Source of the DNA: JAZQUM01 sp045631305
Lineage (GTDB): Bacteria; Bacillota; Clostridia; Oscillospirales; Oscillospiraceae
Assembly (NCBI GenBank): GCA_045631305.1
Contig: JAZQUM010000095.1
Coordinates: 1 to 29,846, forward strand
DNA length: 29,846 nucleotides
Direction of reading: 5' to 3'
In this document: positions 1-6,652 of the stretch, piece by piece
How the letters are laid out: each line of letters begins with the position of its first letter
Numbering within the stretch: position 1 is the stretch's first letter
The notes under the pieces: generated by a model
Database searches by the model: none
The model's input: only the letters and a program-made list of their open reading frames with translations
What the model was told of the DNA's origin: nothing
Position numbers and translations under genes: made by a program

Positions 1-95
1 CGCCAAGTTCGTTGCATCTTTCGATGCGAACGTCTGGTGCTTGTTCGTTCGTTTCGTTGTTTAATTTACAAGGTACACGTTCCTGCGCGGAACAT
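1..95 (-). other. Probable rRNA operon leader (minus strand, partial)
   Basis: This stretch lies just downstream of two tandem strong minus-strand promoters and contains no convincing gene. Read on the minus strand it carries a GTACCTTGTAAATTAAACAAC-like segment, which resembles the conserved leader and spacer sequences found in Firmicute rRNA operons. It also holds two small hairpins: GTTCC/GGAAC at 79-93 and GCATC/GATGC at 14-27, the latter extended by CGTT/AACG. From this I infer the leader of an rRNA operon whose 16S gene would start left of the window. A tRNA operon is the alternative. No mature rRNA sequence is visible. Confidence 0.45.
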
Positions 96-100
96 TTGCT

Positions 101-129
101 ATCTTATCACACGGAAAACCGTTTGTCAA
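101..129 (-). promoter_or_regulatory. Promoter P2 (proximal) of probable rRNA operon
   Basis: On the minus strand a perfect -35 TTGACA (124-129) is followed after 17 bp by TAAGAT (101-106). It is the second of two tandem promoters pointing left out of the window, an arrangement typical of rRNA operons. Confidence 0.75.
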
Positions 130-194
130 GAACTTTTTTCATTTCTTTTCAACTTTTTTCGAACCGCGCTCCCGGCGGAGCAGACAGCTTTGAT

Positions 195-223
195 AGAATA
201 CCAAACTCTGTCGCGTTTGTCAA
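195..223 (-). promoter_or_regulatory. Promoter P1 (distal) of probable rRNA operon
   Basis: On the minus strand a perfect -35 TTGACA (218-223) is followed after 17 bp by TATTCT (195-200). It lies 94 bp upstream of P2. The AT-rich DNA between and behind the two promoters could act as UP elements. Confidence 0.7.
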
Positions 224-331
224 CACCTTTTTTTATCTTTTTTCGATCTGATTTAGCTTCGCGCTTTTTGCACAATCAGCGCTTTACATAACAACTCTAT
301 ATTCCCTTTTCGACAACCTGTTTCGTTAAGA

Positions 332-361
332 TTGACAACGCGCATTTTCATCATGTATAAT
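332..361 (+). promoter_or_regulatory. Promoter of the SPFH/RHH operon
   Basis: A perfect TTGACA (332-337) and a perfect TATAAT (356-361) are separated by 18 bp. Transcription should start near 367-369, inside the tandem palindrome at 364-382, so a protein bound there would block initiation. Confidence 0.75.
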
Positions 362-362
362 A

Positions 363-382
363 ATGATATCAATATGATATCA
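363..382. promoter_or_regulatory. Tandem palindromic operator candidate
   Basis: The 9-mer ATGATATCA occurs twice (363-371 and 374-382). Its core TGATATCA is a perfect 8-bp palindrome, and the copies are 11 bp apart centre to centre, one helical turn. The pair covers the predicted transcription start and runs up to the ribosome site. Paired subsites one turn apart suit ribbon-helix-helix repressors such as Arc, and the second gene of this operon encodes such a protein. Autoregulation is an inference. Confidence 0.5.
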
Positions 383-396
383 AAGGAGAAATTAAT

Positions 397-1404
397 ATGA
401 ATGAAGTAATTCTCACAAACAAAAAGAACGGTATGCTGATTTTGCTCCTTAACCTTTTAATTTATGTTGCAGCAATCGCAGGTGTTATCGTAAGCGGCAT
501 CAACGAAAACATTCCTTTTATTATTATTTGTGTTGTAATCCTTGCCTTCGGTTGGATCCCTCTGTGCGGTCTTAAAGTGCTTAAGCCCCAGGAAGCGCTG
601 GTCCTTACCCTCTTCGGCAAATATGTCGGCACCCTGAAAGGCGACGGGTTCTATTTTGTAAACCCCTTCTGCTCCGCTGTGAATCCCGCTTCCAAAACCA
701 AACTTAACCAGAGCGGCGATGTAGATAGCGGCAGCAAGAGCATTCTTTTGACCACTGCTGCAGGTCAGCCCACTCAGATGGATATGCCTAACAAAAAGAT
801 CTCCCTGAAGATCATGACCTTGAACAACAGCCGCCAGAAGATCAACGACTGCCTTGGTAACCCCGTTGAAATCGGCATTGCCGTTATGTGGCGCGTGGTA
901 GACACCGCAAAAGCCGTATTCAATGTAGATAACTATAAGGAATACCTCTCCCTGCAGTGTGACACCGCTCTTCGCAACATCGTCCGCATCTATCCTTACG
1001 ATATCGCCCCCAATATTGATACCACCGGTGACGGCCTCGCCGATGACGGCAGCCTTCGCGGCTCCAGCGAAATCGTAGCCAACCGTATCCGCGATGAGAT
1101 CCAGGCTCGCGTGGAAGACGCAGGTATCGAGATCATCGAAGCCCGCATCACTTATCTGGCTTATGCCACCGAGATCGCAGCCGTCATGCTGCAGCGTCAG
1201 CAGGCCTCCGCTATTATCGACGCCCGCAAGATGATCGTAGACGGCGCCGTCGGCATGGTGGAAATGGCTTTGGAACGCCTCAGCGAAAACCATGTGGTAG
1301 AACTGGATGAAGAACGCAAGGCAGCTATGGTGTCCAACCTGCTGGTGGTTCTCTGCGGCAACCGCGATGCTCAGCCCGTTGTCAACTCCGGTAATCTCTA
1401 TTAA
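397..1404 (+). CDS. SPFH/band-7 domain membrane protein
   Basis: This 335-residue protein has two N-terminal hydrophobic segments (about 13-33 and 40-57). They are followed by a band-7/SPFH region starting near residue 61, where LKPQEALVLTLFGKYVGT and the later GFYFVNPF are typical of stomatin/prohibitin-like proteins. The C-terminal half is helical and charged, as in SPFH oligomerisation regions, and the last 15 residues are polar. The family forms ring-like membrane scaffolds linked to microdomains and protease control; a specific role here cannot be read from sequence. AAAGGAGA precedes the ATG at 397. The stop lies 4 nt before the ribbon-helix-helix gene, so the two are probably translationally coupled. 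Confidence 0.85.
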   Translation: MNEVILTNKKNGMLILLLNLLIYVAAIAGVIVSGINENIPFIIICVVILAFGWIPLCGLKVLKPQEALVLTLFGKYVGTLKGDGFYFVNPFCSAVNPASKTKLNQSGDVDSGSKSILLTTAAGQPTQMDMPNKKISLKIMTLNNSRQKINDCLGNPVEIGIAVMWRVVDTAKAVFNVDNYKEYLSLQCDTALRNIVRIYPYDIAPNIDTTGDGLADDGSLRGSSEIVANRIRDEIQARVEDAGIEIIEARITYLAYATEIAAVMLQRQQASAIIDARKMIVDGAVGMVEMALERLSENHVVELDEERKAAMVSNLLVVLCGNRDAQPVVNSGNLY

Positions 1405-1408
1405 TACT

Positions 1409-1609
1409 ATGGATGATAAGCAGAAAAAGCAGCTCCCCCTGCGGCTTTCTCCGCAGCTCTATAACGCCATTGCCGCATGGGCCGAAGAAGACTTTCGCTC
1501 TGTGAACGGGCAGATCGAATACCTTTTGACCCTTTGTGTGCGCCAGCACAATAAAAACGGGAAATATGTACCCGAGAGCATATCGAACCCTGAAAAAGAA
1601 TCCAAATAA
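1409..1609 (+). CDS. Arc-like ribbon-helix-helix DNA-binding protein
   Basis: This 66-residue protein reads as a ribbon-helix-helix (Arc/MetJ-type) domain. A short strand QLPLRLSP (8-15) is followed by helix A (about 16-28), the turn RSVNGQI and helix B (about 33-46), then a polar tail. RSVNGQI matches the RSVNSEI of phage P22 Arc. Q8, P10 and R12 sit where Arc has its DNA-contacting Q9, N11 and R13. The start was placed at 1409, 4 nt after the SPFH stop; an in-frame upstream start at 1307 would only add residues inside the SPFH gene. No strong ribosome site is visible, which suggests coupling to SPFH translation. It may bind the tandem palindrome at 364-382 (inference). Confidence 0.8.
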   Translation: MDDKQKKQLPLRLSPQLYNAIAAWAEEDFRSVNGQIEYLLTLCVRQHNKNGKYVPESISNPEKESK

Positions 1610-1613
1610 GCAA

Positions 1614-1648
1614 AAGAGCGGAAGCAATACGCTTCCGCTCTTCTCTAT
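1614..1648. terminator. Bidirectional terminator
   Basis: A perfect 12-bp stem (1614-1625 with 1631-1642) with a 5-nt loop lies between the convergent ribbon-helix-helix gene and the Na/Pi transporter. T-rich sequence follows on the plus strand and a T-run follows on the minus strand. Confidence 0.85.
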
Positions 1649-1659
1649 TTTATATTGTA

Positions 1660-3414
1660 TCAATTCAGAGCGTACTTCTTGCTGTACTCATCAAACTTAT
1701 CACGGAAGCGCTGGCTTCCGTTGCGAATGCCGCGAATAGACTCGTGGATATTCATATTATTATGAGCCTGATCGATGATGCATCCTGCAATATTGGAGCA
1801 ATGGTCACTGGTACGGGCCAAACCTGTCAAAAGATCCGTCCACACAAAGCCGGCACCGATAGAGCACTCACCCTGCTGCAGGCGCAAAATATGATGGGTT
1901 CGCAGTTCTTCTTTGCGGTTGTCGATAACCTGTTCCAAAGGCTCTACATCCATAGCAAGTGCCAGATCATCATGCACGAAAGCATCAAAGGACATCTCCA
2001 GAATTTCGCTTACCGCCCCTGTCAAAACATCCAGTTCAGCAGAGGCCGCAGGAGAAAACTTCAGCTTCTTTTCCACCATTTCTTCCGCAGAGCATACGAT
2101 CCCCACGGCATAGTCACTGATGCGCTCAAAATCACCGATAACACGCAGCAGTTTTGCCGCCTCGGCACTGTCAGCCTGGCTGATGGGGCAGCTGCTGAGC
2201 TGCACAAGATACGTGCCGAGAACATCTTCGTAATGGTCGGTCTTTTCTTCGCGGACGCGGACGGATGCCGCAACTTCGGGAGAATACTCCTTCAGCAGCT
2301 TGATACTGTCTTTCAGCGCGCTAAAAGCCGTAGCTGCCATAGTGATGGAAAGGGCGCGGCTGCGCTCCAATGCAACAGCAGGTGCCGCCAAAAGACGCTC
2401 ATCCAACTCTGCAAATTCTTCAGGCATCTTTGCATCAGGCACCAGTTTGGTAACCAGTTTTTCCAAAAAGCCGCCCATAGGCAGAAGCAGCAGCGTGCAG
2501 AGCACATTAAACAAAGAGTGGATCACCGCAATATTCATGCGGTCTGCATTGTCCAGAAGGATCACAGGAGAGAGCACAGCCTTGACGATCACAAACACCG
2601 CGAGCCAGACCGTGGTGCCGATGACATTAAAGAGCAAATGCACCATCGCCGTGCGCTTGGCGTTTTTAGTGGTGCCCACAGAGGAGAGAACAGCTGTAAT
2701 ACAAGTGCCGATATTCTGACCCATGATAATGGGAATTGCCGCACCAACGCTTACCTTACCGGTAGCAGAAAGCGCCTGCAGAATACCAACGGAAGCAGAG
2801 CTGGACTGAATGATAGCCGTCAGGATAGCGCCCGCCAATACACCGAGAATGGGATTGGTAAAGAGCAGCAAAATCTCGCCAAAGGCAGGAACATCTTCCA
2901 GGAAAGCCACCGCATCCGACATGGTCTCCATGCCGAACATAAGGGTAGCAAAACCCAGCAAGATCAGACCCGTATCTTTTTTCTTGTCGTTCTTGAGGAA
3001 CATGTAGAAAACGATACCGATCAGCGCAAGAATAGGGGTGAAAGAAGAAGGCTTGAGCAGCTGAATGAAGATATTATCGCCCTCGATGCCGCCGAGACTT
3101 AAGATCCACGCAGTAACCGTGGTACCAATATTGGCGCCCATGATCACATTAATAGCCTGCTTGAGGGTCATGATACCTGAGTTAACAAAACCCACCACCA
3201 TAACCGTGGTAGCAGAAGAACTCTGGATCACCGCAGTTACACCAAGGCCCGTCAAAAGTCCAGCGCCTCTACTGTTGGTGAGCTTGCCGAGGATCATGGT
3301 AAGCCGGCTGCCTGCGCGGCGTTCCAGTGCCTGCCCCATGATGTTCATGCCGAAAAGAAACAGACACAAACCGCCGATCAAGGTCAGGATGTTAAAAACA
3401 TACTCGTTGAGCAT
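1660..3414 (-). CDS. Na/Pi cotransporter with C-terminal PhoU domain
   Basis: This 584-residue protein imports phosphate with sodium at the cytoplasmic membrane. Two internal repeats carry the family signature: QSSSATT at 64-70 with MGANIGTT at about 92-99, and QSSSAS at 203-208 with MGQNIGT at about 231-237. There are about eight hydrophobic segments up to residue 320. From about 345 to 560 the sequence is helical and charged like PhoU, the usual fusion in bacterial NptA-type proteins. The gene follows phoR by 97 bp on the same strand with no terminator visible, so it may be read from the pho operon or from a weak promoter in the gap that I could not define. The pairing with PhoP/PhoR supports phosphate rather than another anion. 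Confidence 0.9.
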   Translation of the reverse strand: MLNEYVFNILTLIGGLCLFLFGMNIMGQALERRAGSRLTMILGKLTNSRGAGLLTGLGVTAVIQSSSATTVMVVGFVNSGIMTLKQAINVIMGANIGTTVTAWILSLGGIEGDNIFIQLLKPSSFTPILALIGIVFYMFLKNDKKKDTGLILLGFATLMFGMETMSDAVAFLEDVPAFGEILLLFTNPILGVLAGAILTAIIQSSSASVGILQALSATGKVSVGAAIPIIMGQNIGTCITAVLSSVGTTKNAKRTAMVHLLFNVIGTTVWLAVFVIVKAVLSPVILLDNADRMNIAVIHSLFNVLCTLLLLPMGGFLEKLVTKLVPDAKMPEEFAELDERLLAAPAVALERSRALSITMAATAFSALKDSIKLLKEYSPEVAASVRVREEKTDHYEDVLGTYLVQLSSCPISQADSAEAAKLLRVIGDFERISDYAVGIVCSAEEMVEKKLKFSPAASAELDVLTGAVSEILEMSFDAFVHDDLALAMDVEPLEQVIDNRKEELRTHHILRLQQGECSIGAGFVWTDLLTGLARTSDHCSNIAGCIIDQAHNNMNIHESIRGIRNGSQRFRDKFDEYSKKYALN

Positions 3415-3511
3415 ACAAAATCGCCTTTCTTCACTTAATCATAGATTACGATTTCACTCTACCACGCAAAACTCCGGCGATATATCAAAGTATTGTAAAA
3501 TTTAAAGCAAA

Positions 3512-5167
3512 TTATTTAGGGAAACGAAGGCTGATCACAGTTCCTACACCGGGCGTACTCTCCAAATCAATACGGGCGTTATGGATCCTGGCACCGTGCT
3601 TTACGATAGAAAGACCAAGACCTGTACCGCCCATCTCTTTGGATCGGCTTTTGTCCACTCGATAAAAACGCTCAAAGATACGCTCGCGGTCTTCGACAGG
3701 AATACCGATACCCGTGTCTACAACAGAAAGAACCACATGAGGCACTTCGTTCTTCACACTTACCGTTACAGATCCGTTTTCCTTATTATATTTTATGGCG
3801 TTGTCACAAAGATTATAAATGATACTGTCCAAAAGCTGCGGAATACCGCGTAAAGGAGCATTCTCCCCTTCCAGTGAAAGGCGCACTCCCACGCGCTGTG
3901 CCACACTTTCCAGCCGTTGCAGCGTGTTGCCCGCAAGAACAAAGAGATCTACCTCTTCCACAGCCATGTCTTCCGCGCCCTCATCCAAACGGGAAAGGCG
4001 GATGATATCTTCCACCAGGCGCACCATTCGCTGCGCCTCTTCATAAATTTTCCCTGAAAATGGCACAACATCCGCTTCTTTCACCATGCCGCTTTTCAAA
4101 AGTTCCGCATAACCGGAGATAGCATGCAAAGGCGTTTTCAGTTCATGGGACACATTGGCAGTAAATTCACGGCGCATGGTTTCTGCAGCATCTTTTTCAG
4201 TAATGTCAAAAAGAAAAACTACAGCGCCTGTTACCGAGCCAAGAGATACCACAGGATTGGCAGATGTCAGATATTTTCTTTCATCCAACTCCACAACTTT
4301 TTCCATCTGCCGGCCGGCCAGGGCGTTTTGTGCCACTACACGTATATCCTCAAAATGCGGCAAATCAAAAACCGATCCACCTTCGCAAGTTTTTTCTGCT
4401 GCAAAAATGGCAGCAGCGCCTGCATTGATGCTGAGAAGCACACCTTTTCGATCCAAAAGCAGCAAACCTTCTGCCATATTGTCCGTTACGGCATAGAGTT
4501 CATTCTTTCTGCGTCGCAGTTCTTCCTTTTGCTCACGCAGCTGGCGCTGCTGGCTGTCAATACGGTGCAGCAAAAGATGCACTTCTTCACACCCTTTGTT
4601 GGCAAGCGGATTATCCAGATCCAGATTGTTTAAAGGTCGAATAATAATGCGGGACAAGCGCGCTGCCAGTAAAAGTGATACAAGAATCGCACCCAAAATC
4701 ATCAGGCTGACGGTGGGCAGCATCTCCAGCAGCAGACCAAAGATCGTCTCCTGCGCTGTAGCAAGGCGGATCACCGTTCCATCTTCCAACCGCACCGCGC
4801 AATAGACCAGACTTTCTAAAATCGTGGAAGAATAGCGGGTGCTTTCGCCATACCCTTCTGTGAAAGCTTCATAGATCTCTTCGCGCTCCATGTGGTTTTC
4901 CATGGTAAGAGAATCGGAGCGGTTATCGTAAAGCACCGTTCCGTCAGAATCGATCCATGTGATGCGACAGTTTTCAATGTCGATCCCATCAAAGTAGGAT
5001 TCTCCTCCGTGATTTACCGCTTGCACCACAAGCTCTGCCTGTGTCCGCATCTGGCGAAGCTGCATGTGGGCAGACTGGCGATATACCATCCCCACCAGCA
5101 ACACCATCATCAGCGCAAACATCCCCAGAGAAACTGCGGTAACTGCGCCAAAAATCCGTTTTGTCAT
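3512..5167 (-). CDS. phoR: PhoR-type sensor histidine kinase
   Basis: This 551-residue membrane kinase has TM1 at about 7-29, an extracytoplasmic region of about 115 residues and TM2 at about 147-169. HAMP-like and coiled segments follow, then a PAS domain (about 224-325). The HisKA box is NVSHELKTP with phospho-acceptor H341. The ATPase domain shows N-box N452/N456, G1 DTGIGIP (484-490) and G2 GGTGLGLS (513-520). The architecture (short sensor loop, HAMP, PAS, HisKA, HATPase) is that of PhoR. Its ATG overlaps the response regulator stop by 4 nt, with GGAGG inside the end of that gene. The Na/Pi transporter downstream fits phosphate control, though the actual signal is inferred. The close relatives ResE/VicK-type kinases are alternatives. 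Confidence 0.85.
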   Translation of the reverse strand: MTKRIFGAVTAVSLGMFALMMVLLVGMVYRQSAHMQLRQMRTQAELVVQAVNHGGESYFDGIDIENCRITWIDSDGTVLYDNRSDSLTMENHMEREEIYEAFTEGYGESTRYSSTILESLVYCAVRLEDGTVIRLATAQETIFGLLLEMLPTVSLMILGAILVSLLLAARLSRIIIRPLNNLDLDNPLANKGCEEVHLLLHRIDSQQRQLREQKEELRRRKNELYAVTDNMAEGLLLLDRKGVLLSINAGAAAIFAAEKTCEGGSVFDLPHFEDIRVVAQNALAGRQMEKVVELDERKYLTSANPVVSLGSVTGAVVFLFDITEKDAAETMRREFTANVSHELKTPLHAISGYAELLKSGMVKEADVVPFSGKIYEEAQRMVRLVEDIIRLSRLDEGAEDMAVEEVDLFVLAGNTLQRLESVAQRVGVRLSLEGENAPLRGIPQLLDSIIYNLCDNAIKYNKENGSVTVSVKNEVPHVVLSVVDTGIGIPVEDRERIFERFYRVDKSRSKEMGGTGLGLSIVKHGARIHNARIDLESTPGVGTVISLRFPK

Positions 5168-5838
5168 TCGTTGACCTCCATGCGGTAGCCCACGCCACGC
5201 ACCGTTTTAATATAGTTGCCACAATCCCCGAGTTTCGTCCGCAGCGTACCGATATGTACGTCCACCGTGCGGCTTTCGCCCATAAAATCATGTCCCCACA
5301 CTTCAGAAAGCAGCTGGTCTCTGCCGAATGCAAGACCCGGGTTTTCCATGAAGAGGCGCAAAAGCTCAAATTCTTTCAGCGTCAATTCCACACGTTTACC
5401 AAAAGCGCGAACTGTGTGCTCATTGATATCAATGTTCAGTTCACCCATGCTCAGCGTCTTTTTCTTGCCGTTGGGCATCATGCGCCGCAAAACCGCTTTC
5501 ACACGGGACACCATCTCCATCATACCAAAGGGCTTTGCCAGATAGTCATCCGCGCCAAGGTCAAGACCCAACACCTTGTCATATTCCGCCCCCTTGGCAG
5601 AAGCAAGGATCACAGGGACACCTTCTGTCTTTTTGTCAGAACGGATCTTTTTCAAAATACTGATGCCATCCTCACCGGGGAGCATGATATCCAGAAGCAC
5701 CAACTGCGGCATATCGTTTTTTACATATTCAAAAAAGGCCGCACCGTCACCAAAGCCCATGGCTTCCAGCCCTGCAGCATTGAGGGCATAAACCATCAAC
5801 TCGCGGATAGCAGCATCATCTTCCACACAAATAATCAC
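5164..5838 (-). CDS. phoP: PhoP/PhoB-type response regulator (OmpR family)
   Basis: This 224-residue regulator has a receiver domain (1-115) with acidic pocket E6/D7/D8, phospho-acceptor D50 (LLDIMLPG), switch S80 and K102 in AKPF. It is followed by an OmpR/PhoB winged-helix domain (about 128-222) with the typical LTLKEFELLRLF and SRTVDVHIGTLRTKLG segments. Translation begins at GTG (5838), 9 nt after AGGAG; no ATG lies nearby. It forms an operon with the kinase (4-nt overlap) and with the CAT-like gene 28 bp upstream. It probably activates phosphate-starvation genes, possibly including the Na/Pi transporter (inference). Confidence 0.87.
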   Translation of the reverse strand: MIICVEDDAAIRELMVYALNAAGLEAMGFGDGAAFFEYVKNDMPQLVLLDIMLPGEDGISILKKIRSDKKTEGVPVILASAKGAEYDKVLGLDLGADDYLAKPFGMMEMVSRVKAVLRRMMPNGKKKTLSMGELNIDINEHTVRAFGKRVELTLKEFELLRLFMENPGLAFGRDQLLSEVWGHDFMGESRTVDVHIGTLRTKLGDCGNYIKTVRGVGYRMEVNE

Positions 5839-5866
5839 AAGGTGTCGCTCCTCTCAAGATTTTCTC

Positions 5867-6490
5867 TCACTTTATTCTGTTGATTTCATTTTGCAGATTT
5901 TGTAAAAATTTCCCCGCATGTGCCCCATCCATCTGCGTGTGGTGGAACTGAAAAGAAAGAGGCAGATAATATTTCAGCCACTTTTTTCTATACTTTCCCC
6001 AAATTAAAAAAGGATTATTGAAAATACCGCTGTTCATGCCAACTGCGCCATCAATTTCCGTATCTACAATAGCCGATGTGCCAATCACCATGCTCTCAGT
6101 GGAAAGATCTCTGTCCACCAAAGTTTCTGCAACCTGCGCAGTATACGCAAGATAGTCGCGATTGAATGCATCCAGATCATCCGTATACAGAATATCGCAG
6201 GAGCTTACTTCTCCTTTTTTATTTTTCACAATGGTATTCACCGCGATGCTATCATACTGCATCAACTTCTCACCCACGGGAAGCACATAAAATTCTTTTA
6301 TTCCTGCTGCCGCCTTACCGATACAGTAATCCAGCAGCATATTAAACTTCAAACTCTTTTTTCGGGACAAATGCACAAGCTTTGTCACATCCAAAGTTTT
6401 GAAAAAGCTGACCATGGGATTGGGTGCTTTCATCCAAAGCTCATACGCCGCAGCTCTCGCCGTTCCTTTGGGATCAATCTCTCTTGCCAT
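5867..6490 (-). CDS. Chloramphenicol acetyltransferase-like protein (CatA superfamily)
   Basis: This 207-residue protein matches the size and layout of the CAT trimer family. It ends in FQFHHTQMDG, the HHxxxDG catalytic motif, with catalytic histidine H184 and structural D188. Genes of this type are common in Clostridia outside resistance settings, so the acyl acceptor is not known and chloramphenicol resistance should not be assumed. AT-rich stretches and AAA/TTT use do not differ sharply from neighbours, so there is no clear sign of recent transfer. GGGAGG precedes ATG 6490. It is the first gene of a probable operon with phoP (28 bp) and phoR, which is an unexpected partnership. Confidence 0.8.
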   Translation of the reverse strand: MAREIDPKGTARAAAYELWMKAPNPMVSFFKTLDVTKLVHLSRKKSLKFNMLLDYCIGKAAAGIKEFYVLPVGEKLMQYDSIAVNTIVKNKKGEVSSCDILYTDDLDAFNRDYLAYTAQVAETLVDRDLSTESMVIGTSAIVDTEIDGAVGMNSGIFNNPFLIWGKYRKKWLKYYLPLSFQFHHTQMDGAHAGKFLQNLQNEINRIK

Positions 6491-6525
6491 ATTCTCCCTC
6501 CCGAAGTAAATTTATCATTGCATTC

Positions 6526-6554
6526 AGTTTATCATGCTCCCCATGCTTTTTCAA
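6526..6554 (-). promoter_or_regulatory. Promoter of the CAT-like/phoPR operon
   Basis: On the minus strand TTGAAA (6549-6554) is followed after 17 bp by TAAACT (6526-6531). The predicted transcript starts about 28 nt before the CAT-like ATG. Confidence 0.55.
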
Positions 6555-6571
6555 TTACAAGCTATCCTCTT

Positions 6572-6610
6572 GGGGGGCACATTGATTTCCCCCCTGTTTC
6601 CTGCTATAAT
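6572..6610 (+). promoter_or_regulatory. Promoter of the FHA-FtsW/PBP operon with G6/C6 inverted repeat
   Basis: TTGATT (6582-6587) and a perfect TATAAT (6605-6610) are separated by 17 bp. The -35 element is enclosed by an inverted repeat of six G (6572-6577) and six C (6589-6594). The repeat could be an operator or, read from the left, a hairpin. Confidence 0.6.
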
Positions 6611-6652
6611 AAATTGTTATAAATCTCTGTCCACACTCAAAAAGGAGCATTT

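Noticed and set aside
12..291. Two short plus-strand open frames at the left edge
   Set aside because: They run through the minus-strand tandem promoters and hairpins of the probable rRNA leader and have no ribosome site.
1307..1408. Longer N-terminus for the ribbon-helix-helix protein
   Set aside because: It lies wholly inside the SPFH gene in another frame; the Arc-like domain starts right after the ATG at 1409.
397..1609. Toxin-antitoxin pair
   Set aside because: Ribbon-helix-helix proteins are often antitoxins, but the partner is a large SPFH membrane protein placed first, with no toxin fold.
3415..3511. Pho-box or promoter for the Na/Pi transporter
   Set aside because: TTTACA and TTGATA occur on the minus strand, but neither gives a well-spaced -10 box or a clear repeat, so nothing was annotated.
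5867..6490. Acquired chloramphenicol resistance gene
   Set aside because: The catalytic motif is present, but the gene sits in a chromosomal operon with phoP/phoR, has no mobile element nearby and no odd base composition, so resistance cannot be claimed.
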